Origin: Carnegiea gigantea
Lineage: Eukaryota > Streptophyta > Magnoliopsida > Caryophyllales > Cactaceae
Assembly: GCA_029747015.1 (NCBI GenBank)
Contig: JAKOGI010001271.1
Span: forward strand, 63,501 to 127,500
DNA length: 64,000 nucleotides
Direction of reading: 5' to 3'
Shown here: positions 1-11,959 of the stretch, piece by piece
Layout of the letters: each line of letters begins with the position of its first letter
How positions within the stretch are numbered: position 1 is the first letter of the stretch
The notes under the pieces: model-generated
Told to the model about the DNA's origin: nothing
Databases searched by the model: none
Seen by the model: the letters and a program-made list of their open reading frames with translations, nothing else
Made by a program: the position numbers and the translations under genes

Positions 1-4
1 AAAT

Positions 5-1893
5 TGTACGATCAATTTGACAACAACAACAACAACACTCCCAGTGTGGGTCCCGCTTTCGCGGGGTTTGGGGAGATCCAGCTGTAGGCAACCTTACCCT
101 TACCGGTATTCCTACCCATAGAGAGGTTGATTCCTTAAGTGTACGATCAATTTGAGTGTAAAATAAATGCCGCAAGTATACGACTATTGTTGCAGTACTT
201 GAAGATCGTCTCCACAAGGACGAAGATGAGATTAAGGTCATTAAATAAGGTCAGACTATAATAGCCTAAACTATCGAGAATCGAACATATAAGGCTAAAG
301 TAATGAAGATAAGTTAAAGTAATTTTATCTCATGTCCATGATGTCTATGATTATCAACCAAAAAAACTTACTAAAATCAACTAATGTATATAAATCCATT
401 GAGCTTGCTTAACCTAAATGGAACCATAATCAACCAAAATGAAACCATGATAATGTGTTAGTAAATAAACTAACCTAAATCAACCCCAAAATAGAAAGAG
501 CTATGGAAACAAGGGATGGATATAACACTAGAATTCATACTAGAGATAAGTAAAGGACAATTGAATCAAGCGTCCTAGCTTGTAGCCCAAACGAATCAGA
601 ATAGAATAGAATAACCACGTAAACAGGGAAGGGAAAATTTGCAATAAAGTCCCCAATCTGAACGCAAAGCATTAGAGTAACCGAGCACTAAAAAACCCAA
701 CCCAGCTCAAATTAGAATGAAGCAATAGGGGAGGGAAAAAATTAGGCGTTCCAAAACAGAGTAAGCAAGGGAGACTGAGCAATTGCAGAACTGAATCAGA
801 TCAAAAATAGGAACCCAAAACTGAAAACCAAGATAAATCGAAACAGGAAACCAACCATGACCAAAAGTATTCCTTTAATGGTGGAAGTAACATAACATAA
901 CATAGAAAACAGAATAAGCAGAGCAGAAAACAAGAGAAGAGGAAGAATCAGAGGCTCACTGCCCGTGAGACCAGTCAAATCCATCAAGCAATCTTCATCA
1001 CTAGCACAAGAACCATGATGAATGAGCTTCAAAATTCATTAACAATGGCGGATTCACTTTCATCCGTGCTTCAGCAGTACCGAAATAGAAGCAGGGGGAA
1101 TTCAAATGTCCCAATGAAAGTCCATTACGCTCAAATTACACTCCAAATACATGAAAATTGCAAGCTAGAAACAAAATCTAAATCGAAATAGAGATATCGA
1201 ACATAGAACCTTAAAACAAAGCCTGACATTGCAAGATACAAAAAACGAATCTGAAAATCGAAATATCCCCAAAATTAAACCCAAGAAACTTAGACTAACC
1301 CTAAGTAAAACCTAGATTACCTAACTCTGGAGCCGCATCCTTCAATTTACAGCCGAACCCAACCCCATTCTCGGTCGTCAATCTGAGCCATCGTGGACGG
1401 TGAAGATGCTGACATCTTACATGCTGTGCTGGCGCCGTATGAGCCGTTGGTGGATGAGGATGAATATGGTGTGGTGTGGTGCTGGTGGTTCGCAGTCGCT
1501 GGTGGAGTTTGAAGAGAGAGATGAATTTGAAGAGAGAAGAGGAGATCGAGGCTTTTGAGTTACTGAAGTGAAGGTTGAGAGAGGAGAGAGAAAATGAGGG
1601 TATTAAGGGGGGAATGAAAGCACGTGCAACTCACATGGTGGAGTTTGGGTAGATTTATTTAGATATTTTCCCTATTTTTTGGATTACAAAGGAAACGAGC
1701 TAAGGATTTTGGATCTGGTTCGAATCAATCTGACCCAATGCTTCAGTTTTTTATCATTGTTTCATATTTTTTTCAAATTATTAAATACCTGCAAAATAAG
1801 ATCAAATCAAATTAAAATCAAAATATAATAATTATTTTGAGGATAAATCAAGTATAAATATATCGTGAAAATAGCATATTTTTAGCATGAACA
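5..1893 (-). repeat. 3' LTR of E1 (contains a SINE)
   Basis: Matches 9189-10918 along its length, for example the shared run cgcaa.tatacgactat near the start and gtgaaaatagcatattttta near the end. It starts tgtacgatc and ends gcatgaaca. A SINE at 21-139 interrupts the first bases, and the 16 bases before it (5-20) recur exactly at 140-155. Without SINE and duplication the LTR is about 1.75 kb, close to its partner at 1.73 kb. Short reading frames inside it resemble no known protein. Confidence 0.88.
21..139 (-). mobile_element. 5'-truncated SINE with (TTG)n tail
   Basis: On the minus strand it ends in a run of TTG units (caacaacaac on the plus strand at 21-36). Before the tail comes a block with ccccgcgaaagcgggaccc and ggtaaggttgcctac, resembling the 3' domain shared by many angiosperm SINEs (Au type). 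Exact 16-bp target-site duplications flank it (5-20 and 140-155). Body length 119 bp, against about 268 bp for the copy at 51225, so this one is 5'-truncated. Family assignment is from memory of the conserved core. Confidence 0.8.
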
Positions 1894-1920
1894 AATACTC
1901 CCACACTAAGATTTTGCACA
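1894..1920 (-). other. Polypurine tract of E1
   Basis: Directly inside the 3' LTR. On the minus strand the sequence cttagtgtgggagtatt abuts the LTR start TGTTCATG. This is the usual position of the plus-strand primer, and E2 and E4 have the same motif in the same place. Confidence 0.7.
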
Positions 1921-2455
1921 TCCTCAAGTAAAACAATTAAACTAACTAAAAAGAAATAGAAAATAAGGAAATTCTAACTCACTATCGTAGGAATCGCGAT
2001 TGTATTTAGCGTAAATAACAAGCCCTTTAAACCTTCAGTCTCCCACGTAAACGAGTGAGCTCTTGTGAGGGTTTTCAAGTGAAATATCCACAAAATTCAA
2101 AAAGAAAATAAAAACAGAAAATCGAAAGTCTCTTTGGTTTTTTCTCAAATCTAATTTGTACAAAATTGGAGAAACGTATATACACGTTCTAATCAACTAA
2201 ATCACCTGTGGTCAAGATATCGACCTGCATATAAACATAATGTACTCAAAGCTCTCTACCCCATAAATGACATCAAAGCACTAATTTTTAACTCCACTGT
2301 ATATCAAGATTTTGAATCCATCCTAGTACTCGTGTGCAAATGTATCATCATCCCAAGGCTTAGATCTATTAGAATCAGACTCAATCCCACTTGACTGATA
2401 CAACTACATTATTGATATATTAACAATGGAAGCAAGCTTTTCGAGTAGCAGTATT

Positions 2456-2522
2456 GCCTCAAAGGATAACATCCAATAGCACATGCCTCAAAGGGTAACG
2501 CCCAGTAGCACATGCCTCAAGA
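2456..2522 (-). repeat. 29-bp direct repeats in E1 3' region
   Basis: The phrase gcctcaaagg.taac.(c)ca(a/g)tagcacat occurs twice with a 29-base step (2456, 2485), and a third copy begins at 2514. E2 has the matching block on the plus strand at 17232-17316. Function unknown. Confidence 0.75.
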
Positions 2523-2920
2523 TATACTTGCATTCCAAATTTATTTCATTTTTTTCCTCTTCTTTATTTATTATTTTCATTCATTATTATTTTTTCTTTT
2601 ACAGAGTAATCGTGTCACAAGTAAGTGAAAGAATCATTCATAGAAGTCTAAAGCCTAAAGATAATAATGAAGGGATAAATAAGGATTAGATTACACGTCT
2701 ATAATGAACAATTGGGGTTAGAATTGGGGCTTAGAATGACACACTGAGGCCGTAGACCTATCATGCACATCCTGCTTACATACAAGCTAATAATCAAAGC
2801 ACAGGGGATTCAAGCTAATCAGAAAAAGTACGAAACGTTCCCCAAAAACAAAACGAAAATCTTTTTTTTTTTGGATTCTTCAAAATTTTTCAAAAAAAAA
2901 GTATGTACAAATGGGCATTT

Positions 2921-2962
2921 CACCCCCACACCAAAATCTCACAATGTCTTTATTGGGAGTGG
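2921..2962 (-). other. Second polypurine-like motif of E1
   Basis: On the minus strand: cactcccaataaagacattg followed by a purine-rich ggtgtgggggtg stretch. It lies about 1.03 kb before the terminal polypurine tract. Equivalent motifs occur in E2 (16783-16836), E4 (13149-13192) and E3 (29421-29460). It may be a central-type plus-strand primer or a conserved RNA structure; the sequence does not decide. Confidence 0.5.
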
Positions 2963-3239
2963 GAAAGAAACTTGAAGATCGAAAAGAAAAAAATCTAAAA
3001 AGAAAACACATGTTCAAAAATAAAAACAAGACTCAAAACAAAAGGGACGTGTCTTCAAATAAAGCAACCAACATATAAAAAGAAAAGCAATCAACTATAC
3101 AAAAAAAAAAACTAGAATAAGATAAAGAAGACAAAGGGAGAAGAAAAGAGAGAGAAGAAGAGAGAAGAAGAGAAGAAATTTCTAGCAAACCAGATCCGGT
3201 GCTAAGTACACCCACGCTATCTCACATCACAATCACCGA

Positions 3240-4370
3240 TCAGGGCTCAGCTCGTGGAGTATCAGACACTCCACATCTTTTTAGCCCGGCAACTCCATAA
3301 ATCATTTCAAATGCTGGCCATTCACTTTGAAGGTGGCACCACTCTAGGGTCCTGAACTTCAACTGCACCATAGGGAAAAACATGTGAGATAACATAAGGA
3401 TCCGTCCATCAAGACCTCAATTTCCCTGGAAATAGATGAAGCTTAGAGTCATATAAGAGTACTTTCATTCCCGGGGTAAACTCTTTTCTAAAAATATGTT
3501 TGTCATGAAACAACTTAGCCCTCTCTTTGTAAGATCACTCACTCTCACAAGCCTCAACTCTGATCTTATCAAGCTCACTCAGTTGCAGTCCTCTCTCCTC
3601 ACCTGCCTCAGTCAAGTCATAATTAAGCTTCTTAATGGCCCACCATGCTTTATGCTCTTTCTCCCCAAGTAGATGACAAGGCTTGCCATAAACTACCTTA
3701 TAAGGTGACATACCTAAGGGAGTTTTGAAAGCCGTCCTATACGCCCAAAGAGCATCTATTAGTTTGTTAACCCAATCTTTCCTATTCCTACTCACTATCT
3801 TCTCTAGAATTAGTTTGATCTGTCAATTGAACACTTCAACTTGGCCATTGATTTGGGGATGATAGGGAGTAGCAAGCCTATAGACTATGGAATACCTCTT
3901 CAGTAAGGCATCAAAATATCTATTATTAAAATGGGTGCCTTGATCATTAATGATAGCACAAGGTATACCAAATCGAGCAAAAATGTTCTCCCTATGGAAC
4001 TTCACAACGATCTTAACTTCATTGGTCCTAAAAGGGATAGCCTCAACCTATTTAGAAAAATAGTCCATTGCTAACAAAATGTACTCATTTCCAAAGGAAG
4101 ATGGAAATGGTCCCATAAAATCAATACCCCATACATCAAAAATGTCTACTATAATGATGGGGTTCAGTGGCATCATATCTCTCCTGCTTATTCTACCCAA
4201 CTGATGGCACTTAGGGCAACTCTAGCAGTACTCAAATGCATTCTTAAATAGATTAGGCCAGTAAAAATCACATTGAAAAATCGTGGCCACACTCTTCCTA
4301 CCACTAAAATGCCCCCCACATGCCTGGTCATGACAAAAAAAAAAAAAAAAGGACACCCCTCACCTCGTGG
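3240..4370 (-). pseudogene. Integrase of E1 (broken)
   Basis: Degenerate integrase, the enzyme that joins retrotransposon cDNA to chromosomal DNA. Around 4200-4330 (minus) lies the remnant of the HHCC zinc-binding region. At 3823-4005 the core is clear: FGIPCAIINDQGTHF and ATPYHPQINGQVEVFN, with the catalytic D and the usual HPQ.NGQ motif. At 3535-3795 follow the [22 protein letters not shown] and [16 protein letters not shown] motifs typical of Ty3/gypsy integrases. Stops and frameshifts separate these blocks. The 3' limit is approximate, placed by similarity to 13440-13586 in E4. Confidence 0.8.
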
Positions 4371-4514
4371 TCGGGAATACGCCTCCTAAAGACTTGGTCA
4401 GAGTAATACTTAAACAAATAAGGATCATCCTAAATAAGAACTTCACAAGGTGGAAGAATCTATCCCTATCATTCTTAGTGCAACCCTCAGGGATCCTACC
4501 AGCAATTAAGTAGT

Positions 4515-6420
4515 TCACAATACCAGCATACCAAGGATCAGGGTGAACGACATACAATTGTTCATCGGCAAAGCACTCAGAAATACTGGACTCACGCTCT
4601 CTATATACAGTATCCTAGACAAATGGTCAGCTATAAGGTTCTCAGACCCTTTCTTATCCTTGATTTCACAGTCAAATTCTTGCGAAAGCAAAATCCATCT
4701 CACAAGTCTAGGTTTAGCATCCTTCTTAAAAAGAAGGTGCTTAAGAGCAGAATGGTCAGTATAAACAATCACATAAGACCTAATCAACTATGGTCTAAAC
4801 TTTTCAAAACCAAAGATCACAGCCAAGAATTCTTTTTCAGTAACAGTGTAATTTAGCTGGGCATCATTCAGAGTATGACTAGCATAGCAAATAATATGGG
4901 ATTTCTCATCAATATGCTGTCCTCGAACAACCCTAATAGCATAATCAGATGCATCACACATCAACTCAAATGGTTCTCTCTAGATGGGAGGATGAAGAAT
5001 AAGAGCAGAGGTTAAGGCTTCCTTAAACTTAGAAAATGCCTCAAAGCACTCCTCAAAGAAATGAAATGGTACATCCTTAGTTAGCAAATTGGATAAAAGC
5101 TTTGTAATCTTACTAAAGTTCTTAATGAAACGATGATAAAAGCCAGCATGTCTAAGGAAAGACCACACCTCTTTCACACAAGTGGGAGGGAAAAGATTAA
5201 CAATTAGGTTAGTGTTAGCTTTGTCTATCTCAATTCCATCTCAAGAAATAATGTGTCCTAAGACTATACCGTTTTTAACCATAAAGTCACATTTCTCCCA
5301 ATTCAAAGTCCAGTTTTTCTCCCTACACCTTTTCAATACTTTTCTCAGATTAGACAAGCAATCATCAAAAGAGGATTCGAGCCCAGAAAAGTCATCCATG
5401 AAAATTTTCATGTATTGCTCAACTAGATCTGAGAAAATAGAAATCATACATTTTGAAAGGTAGTAGGGGCATTGCACAGTCCAAACAGCATTCTCTTAAA
5501 AGCATATGTCCCAAATGGATAGGTTAAAATAGTCTTCTTTCGTTCCTTAGGAGCAAGGAAGATATGGGTATAATTGGAATATTCATCTAAAAAGCAATAG
5601 AAGGAATGTCCGGCCGACCTCTCTAGCATTTGATCCAAAAAGGGGAGGGGAAAATGGTCTTTCCTAGTAGCAGCATTCAATTTTCTATAGTCTATACACA
5701 CATGCCACCCAGATTGAACTCGAGTAGGGACCAACTCATTTTATCATCCCTAATCACAGTAATACCGGTCTTCTTAGGAACAACTTGAATAGGGATAACC
5801 CACTCACTATCAGAAATGGGATAGATAATCCCATGGTCTAACTATTTTAACACTTCCTTCTTAGGTACTTCCAGTAAAGTAGGGTTCAAATGCCTTTAGC
5901 GGTCACGATAAGGCTTAGCATTATCCTCTAAATGAATTCTATGTTGCATAATAGAGGGACTAATACCCTTGATGTCCCCTAAAATCCAACCTAAAGCCTC
6001 CTTGTCCTCCCTAAGTAAAGTAATCAGTTTGTCCTCTTGGTTTCGGTCTAGATCAGATGCAATTATGATAGGTAAGGATTCATCGGGTCCTAGGAATGCA
6101 TACGTAAGAGAGTCAGGAAGAGATTTCAATTCAAGAGCAATAGGGGAAACAGATTTAGTAGCACATTCAAAAACAGCAGCTAGCAAACAATTAGCAGTAG
6201 AGCACAAATCATCAAATTGAGACACATCATATTCAGGCTCATCATTTATAAGAAATAACTCATGCTCAGTAGCAAATACATCATCAAAGGCATCTTCGAA
6301 TACAAAATCCCTAACCCAATTAAGAGTAAAAAATTCCATATTATCAAATCCAGAAGGCTGTATTTGCATGTTAAAGATGTTCAATTCTAAAGGCATGTTG
6401 CTAAAATACAGTCTCATCAT
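4515..6420 (-). pseudogene. Reverse transcriptase / RNase H of E1 (broken)
   Basis: Remnant of the polymerase that copies element RNA into cDNA, followed by RNase H. In minus-strand order: RT N-terminal part (5896-6420, ending IMQHRIHLEDNAKPYRDR), then VCIDYRKLNAATRKDHFPLP and FGLCNAPTTFQ (5444-5734). The catalytic box reads FMDDF (5241-5477), then the connection FLRHAGFYHRFIKNFSKI (4980-5177), and RNase H with [12 protein letters not shown] and [11 protein letters not shown] (4515-4787). In the finger/palm block the common DGYSGY appears as DEYSNY, a likely damaging change. Several stops and frameshifts; no single open frame spans the domain. Confidence 0.85.
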
Positions 6421-6429
6421 ATCATTCCT

Positions 6430-6900
6430 TCAATTACTGAGGGCATTGGCAGTGGCTAAGAAAGGACGCCCTATAATCACAGGGACTTGACTAGCTAAGT
6501 TGAACACCTTCTCAATTTCAATCATAACGAAGTCCACTGGGTAAATGAATTCATCTACTCTAGTTAGCATATCCTCGACTATTCCCCTAGGTACCCTAGT
6601 CGATCTATCAGTCAGTTGAATGACCATCTTGGTAGGTTTCACCTCACTAACTCTAGCCTCTCATCCTCAGTAAAGGGTATCAAGTTAACACTAGCCCCTA
6701 GGTCAAGCAATGCTCTGTGAACAAGCTGGTCTCCTATTACTATAGAAACAGTAGAGCAATCGGGGTCCTTATACTTCACTGAGATCTGATAAGAAAGGAT
6801 AGAGTTAGCACTAGAGGCTAAGAAAGCCTTCTTAGGGGCACCAATTGCTCTCTTAATCGTACATAGATCATTTAAGAATCAAGTATATGAAGGCATCTGC
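6430..6900 (-). pseudogene. Retropepsin (aspartic protease) of E1 (broken)
   Basis: Aspartic protease that would cleave the polyprotein. The active-site block DLGASVNLIPF is readable on the minus strand near 6680-6710. Downstream are the flap-side and C-terminal motifs QLTDRSTRVPRGIVEDML and VPVIIGRPFLATA (6430-6642), which are characteristic of Tat/Athila proteases. A frameshift separates the active site from the rest. Confidence 0.8.
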
Positions 6901-7039
6901 TGAATAGCATCAAGCAAAGGAATGTTGATCTTTACTTGAGAGAAGGTCTCTCTTATCTTCTCTATAATTTTGATCTTTCTTCTTTAGTCTATGGGGAAAA
7001 GGAGATAAAGGCACATAGATTTTCTCATAAGAAGAAGGT

Positions 7040-8595
7040 GAGGAAGAATCCTTAGAAGGTGAAAAATTTACCTAGTCAGAGGAGTCTTTCTCTTTAAGCT
7101 CCTCTTTCTTAGAAGATGACTCAGGAGGGAAAGGACTATCTGAATCATTAGGGACATCATTAGCAGTACCCCCTGACTGACTGGATGAACCAGTCTTCGA
7201 GGGAGAAGAAGAAGAATTTTGAAAGAATTGGTGAGGACACCCGCAAGGTTTATTAGAATTTGGCACTTGGTTATCAATCTCTTCACCAGAACGGAGAGAT
7301 ATAATTACATTCACTTTCCTCACAGGCTCACTAGGGTTGCCAGAAGAAGAGGAGGCGTGACCCTTAGGGTTCACTTCAGGTTGACTCAGAAAAGTACCTG
7401 GTTCCTTAGAAGATGATGCTAATTGAAAAAACTATTCGGTCATCATTCTCAGTATTCTTTCTATGTTAGCATTAATCACTCTCTCCACATTGTTATTGAC
7501 TCTCCTTTCCAATTTATCAATATCAGTGTAACCAGGAGGAGGTTGAACTTAAGCTATAGGAGGTGGAGGTCTAGGTGCATTAGGTATACCTGAAAAAACC
7601 AGTCTCTGAAAGGAATTTGAAGGATAAGAGATGGGTTGGGAGTTGTTTTTAGGAAACACTCCAGGTTGAAAGTTAGGAACCGTAGCACTTGGTCCAGTAC
7701 TCCAAGACAAGCTAGGGTGATTTCTGCACCCTAGGTTGTAATAATGGAAGAAGGGGTCATTCTTAGGTCTTTGGAAGGCCATATTCGCTCACTCTTGTTC
7801 AGTTGCTAACTGATAAACAAAATAAGGACAAGCACTCAAAGAATGATCTAGGGTCTGGCAATGAGAACAAGATACTGTAGAAGTCTAAGATAATTGGGAC
7901 ATCTGGGGAGATAATCCCTTCAACATGTTTTCTAAAATGGCAATTCTAAACTCTAAGTTACTTGCATCAGAGACAGAATGCAACACACCCCTTGCAATCC
8001 TAGAACTCAGGCTGTCATAATAAGCGGTTTTCCATTACATGGTTTTCTCAGCCAAGGACTCTAAAAACTCCCAAGCAACTGTGACGCTCTTAGAAAGAAA
8101 GCCACCCTGACACATGGACTCTACCATGGTTCTAGTCTATTGGTCAAGTCCTTCATATACAATCTGGCACAAGCGTGCTTAGTCTAAACCATGATGGGGA
8201 CATTGGGCCAACAAGTTTTTGAACCTATCAAAATATTTCCAAAATGATTCCCCATCTAGTTACACAAACTAATTGATTTCATTTTTCAGCTTAACATTCT
8301 TGGGATTTGGGAAATATTTTCTTAAGAACAATCTTACAAAATCATTCCAAGAAGTAATAGAATTAGCAACCGAGCCATACATCCAATATTTACAAAATCA
8401 TAGAACAAACTTCATCGAATTCCCTCAAAAATAAATAAGCATCCTCTAAGCCTATAAATTTAGGGAGCATCTGAGTATAATGGGGTTTTAATTTGAAGGT
8501 TACATTTGGTGCAAGGTTAGGCATAACAAAGCATGATGGTAAAGCAGTCCTAGGAGAGTAGAAAATATCACTCAAAGTCCTTTATTGTGCCACAT
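7040..8595 (-). pseudogene. Gag of E1 (broken)
   Basis: Capsid/nucleocapsid polyprotein remnant. The N-terminal block (8390-8575) includes LKPHYTQMLPKFIGLEDAYL and FDEVCSM, the common start of the plant Tat/Athila Gag. Around 8000-8350 the plus strand still shows the retrotransposon Gag domain in broken frames. At 7549-7782 is the linker NDPFFHYYNLGCRNHPSLSW, a hallmark of this clade. At 7072-7374 a serine-rich tail follows. The start is placed near 8595 because E4 has ATGGCACAA at the equivalent place; here it reads atgtggcac. No intact zinc knuckle was found. Confidence 0.8.
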
Positions 8596-9166
8596 TTTCT
8601 AACTTAGGCTTAGATTTTCGGGTTCTAAGTCAGGGTTGGGCTCACTCCTAACGAGTCTTTAATTTTCAGGGTCTCTTATCCCACACCCTCACAAAAGGCC
8701 CTTTTTTTTTCTCTTTCTATCATTTTTTTTTTGAATTTTTGAATTTTCTATTTTTTTTCTTCTTCTTAAGCACGAAACCAAATCAAAATGTTACTCAACC
8801 CTAAAGACAATTTACAAACAGAGGGTAGCCAAATCAAAAAGTTAATCAACCTCTAAAATTAAGATAAGACAAATCTCATCAAAAACCAAATTCAAATTAC
8901 TAACTCAATTCTAAATCTGAAATAAGCTAACACTATAAAACAACGGTGTAACTAAAACTATAAATCACACTATGAAAGGAAAACAACTCGAAATAAAGTC
9001 ATTCGTTTTTCGAGTTTTTAGAGTTTTTCAATTTTTTTTGTATTTCTAGATATTTTAAGAAATGCACTCAATCAAGTCACAACTAACAAAATAAAGCAAG
9101 ATCCATGCAACCTAATAATAAAGGAGCTACGAAAAAGATAATGCGACCTAATCTTATGCCGTCATC
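8596..9166 (-). other. 5' leader of E1
   Basis: Between gag and the primer-binding site. AT-rich with T/C homopolymer runs near 8701-8765 and 9030. I see no gene and no further repeat. Confidence 0.6.
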
Positions 9167-9182
9167 CTCGGCAACGGCACCA
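9167..9182 (-). other. Primer-binding site of E1
   Basis: Minus strand TGGTGCCGTTGCCGAG, six bases inside the 5' LTR. This matches the TGGYGCCGTTGCC primer site, attributed to tRNA-Asp, common in plant Tat/Athila elements. It fixes the element's orientation. Confidence 0.8.
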
Positions 9183-9188
9183 AAAACT

Positions 9189-10918
9189 TGTACTATGAAT
9201 TTGAGTGTATAATGAATGCCGCAAATATACGACTATCGTCATAGTACTTGAGGATCGTCTCCTCAAGGACGAGAACGAGATTAAGGTCATTAAATAAGGT
9301 CAGATTATAATAGCCTAAACTAATCGAGAATCAAACATATAAGAGCTAAAATAATCAAGATAAGCTAAAGCAATTTTATCTCATGTCCATGATGCCTAAG
9401 ATTATCAACCAAACAAAACTCACTGGAATCAACTAATGCATATAAATCCATTGAACTTGCTTAATGTAAATGAAACCATAATCAACCAAAACCACCATAA
9501 TGTGTTAGTAAATAAACTAACCTAAATCAACCCCAAAATAGAAAGAGTTATGGAAACAGGGGAGGGACATAACACTAGAATTCATACTAGAGATAAGTAA
9601 AGAACAATTGAACCAAGCGTCCTAGGTTATAGCCCAAACGAATTAGAATAGAATAGAATAACTATATAAATAGGGAAGGGAAAATTTGCAATAAAGTTCC
9701 AAATCTGAACGCACAGCATTAGAGTAACCGAGCAATCAAAAACCCAAATCAGCTCAAATTAGAACGAAGCAACATGGGAGGGGAAAAATTAGGCATTCCA
9801 AAACAGAGCAACCAGGGGAGGATGAGCAATTGCAGAACCAAATCAAATCAAAAATAAGAACCCAAAACTGAAAGCCAAGATAAATCGAAACAGAAAGCCA
9901 ACCAAGATCTAAAGCATTCCTTTAAAGGTGGAAGTAACATAATATAACATGGAGAACAGAATAAGCAAAGTAGAAAATAGGAGAATAGGAGGAATTAGAG
10001 GCTCATTGCTCGTGAGACCAGTCAACTCCATCAAGCAATCTTCATCACTAGCACAAGAACCATGATGAATGAGCTTCAAAATTCGTTGACAATGGCGGAT
10101 TCACATTTATCTTTGCTTTAGTAGTACCGAAATAGAAGCAGGGGGAATTCAAACGTCCCAAAAAAATTCCATTACAAGCTCAAATTATGCTCCAAATACA
10201 TAAAAATTGCAAGCTAGAAACAAAATCTAAATCGAAACAGAGAAATCGAACCTAGAACCCTAACACAAAACCTGAAATTGCAAGATACAAAAAACGAATC
10301 TTAAAATCAAAATATCCTCAAAATTAAACCCAACAAACTTAGACTAACCCTAATTAAAACCTAGATTACCTAACTCTGGAGCCGCATCCTTCAATTTATA
10401 GCCGAACCCAATCATTCTCGGTCATTGATCAGAGCCATCGTGGACGGTGAAAATGCTAGCATCTGGCATGCTATGCTGGTGCTGCTTGAACCGCTGGTGG
10501 ATGAGGATGAATATGGTGTGCTGTGGTGCTGGTGGAGTTTGAAGAGAGAGATGAGTTTGAAGAGAGAATAAGAGATTGGGGCTTCTAAGTTACTGAAGGC
10601 TGAGAGAGGAGAGAGAAAATGAGAGTATTAAGAGGGGAAGGGAAGCACATGCAGCTCACATGGTGGAGTTTGGGTAGATTTATTTAGGTTTTTTTCCTTT
10701 TTTTGGGATTATAAAAGGAAACGGGCTAAGGATTTTAGGTCGGGTTCGAATCAATATGGCCCAATGCTTCATTTTTCATCATTTTGTCACATTTTTTCCA
10801 AATTATTAAATGCCTACAGAACAAAATAAACTCAAATAAAAACCAAAATATAACAGTTATTTTGAGTATGGATGAGGTGTAAAGACATCGTGAAAATAGC
10901 ATATTTTTAGCATGAACA
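9189..10918 (-). repeat. 5' LTR of E1
   Basis: Starts tgtactatg and ends gcatgaaca on the plus strand. Collinear with 5-1893 apart from the SINE there, with many substitutions and small indels. It should hold the element's promoter, but no TATA box can be singled out with confidence. Confidence 0.88.
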
Positions 10919-10935
10919 CAAAGGCACCCAACTGG

Positions 10936-11959
10936 TGAGCTAAATTGTGATTTTTATATCAACTTGACAAAATTAAAATTAAAATTACACACCAAATCTA
11001 ACAAATAAACCTAAATTTGAAATTGACAAATTGAGGATGAAAAATGAAAATACAGACTGGAAATAAACTCTATTCTATGCTACTGGTTGCCACCTTTCCT
11101 TTGACCTTACTACTGCTCCTATGGCCGCTTCTTCAAGCTCCATCAAACTTGAGTTGGGATTCCTATTTATAGTTTGTAAATGACAAATCGATGATGGCGA
11201 TGATCATGAAGATAATGGTTGGGATTAATGAATGTGATTATGAATGAAGGGGGAGAGAGAAAAGAGTAATTAAGTGCAGGTGGGAGGCATTAGGTCAAGG
11301 CTTGGCTGGAGGAAGAATATGAAGTGCAGGGGGAAAAGGTCTCGACTTTACTGGGTTGAGGAAGGATAAAGAAAACCGAAAGGAAAGAGGGGGAACCTAG
11401 CTCACGTGCCTAGCATGTGGCGAGTAAGTGTAGGAGAGGAAGCAAAGAAGCTTGGAAGCTCTTAGGCCGAAGAAAAAAGAAAGAACAGACCCAAAGTGAG
11501 GTAGAGAAAAGAAAGAGATGAGAGGCTATAGTGCACAACTGGGCCTTTGGGCCGCACGGAGATGGTAAGAGCAAACCCATACATGAGGGAAATGCGAGGG
11601 AAACTAGAGATCACGTGTTGCACATGTGAGGGAAAGGTCTAAACGCTGAGATTGGGTGGGCAGTAGTGAATGTTCCAAGGAAAAAGATCGGGCCCATTAC
11701 AATGAGAAGGAGAAAAGAATAAGGGGAAGGTGACTAAATGTTTGGGTCATCGAACCTGCTTTTCTTCTCTTTTGTTTCTCTTTTCTTCTACTTGACACAA
11801 CATCTTTTGATTCAACCCTTTTCTCCCCTAAGAAATTTATTTATTTCTCAAATTTCTACAAAATAAAATACATACAATTAAATTACTAATTTAACAATTG
11901 CTTACGAACAAAATAAGATATAAAAAAAGTATCAAAATGTAACAGTTTTAGGTTGAACA
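10936..11959 (-). repeat. Left (3') LTR of E4, divergent or chimeric
   Basis: From about 11428 to 11959 it follows 25590-26265 and 41085-41628 (gagtaagtg.agg, agagat.a.gtgtt, ending ttaggttgaaca). From 10936 to about 11420 I find no match to the right LTR. The segment starts tgagctaaattgtg, and just left of it (10919-10935) lies a primer-site-like aaggcacccaactgg. This may be a different LTR variant or a recombinant. Confidence 0.55.

Larger units (their letters stand above)
1921..3239 (-). other. 3' noncoding region of E1
   Basis: No credible gene. Read on the minus strand, it aligns by eye with 16783-17870 of E2: both have an agcttgta..taag stretch, a cagtgtgtcattct-like stretch, a run of 29-bp repeats, and gtgatttagttgattagaa before the end. 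It also holds a second polypurine-like motif at 2921-2962. Short reading frames here are lysine/phenylalanine-rich noise from A and T tracts. Confidence 0.7.
5..10918 (-). mobile_element. E1: Ty3/gypsy LTR retrotransposon (Tat/Athila-like), degenerate
   Basis: Full-length element read on the minus strand: 5' LTR at 9189-10918, primer-binding site, gag, protease, RT/RNase H, integrase, about 1.3 kb of 3' noncoding DNA, polypurine tract, 3' LTR at 5-1893. The LTRs begin TG and end CA on the plus strand and show many scattered differences, so the insertion is old. The 5 bases right of the element are caaag; only aaat is visible on the left because the window starts there, so the target duplication cannot be confirmed. 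All coding domains contain stops and frameshifts, so the copy cannot encode its own proteins. Lineage is inferred from the TGGTGCCGTTGCC primer site and gag/RT motifs. Confidence 0.88.

Noticed and set aside
796..1032. 78-aa hydrophobic minus-strand frame in the E1 LTR
   Set aside because: The partner LTR at 9840-10080 has the region with frame-breaking differences; no coding conservation.
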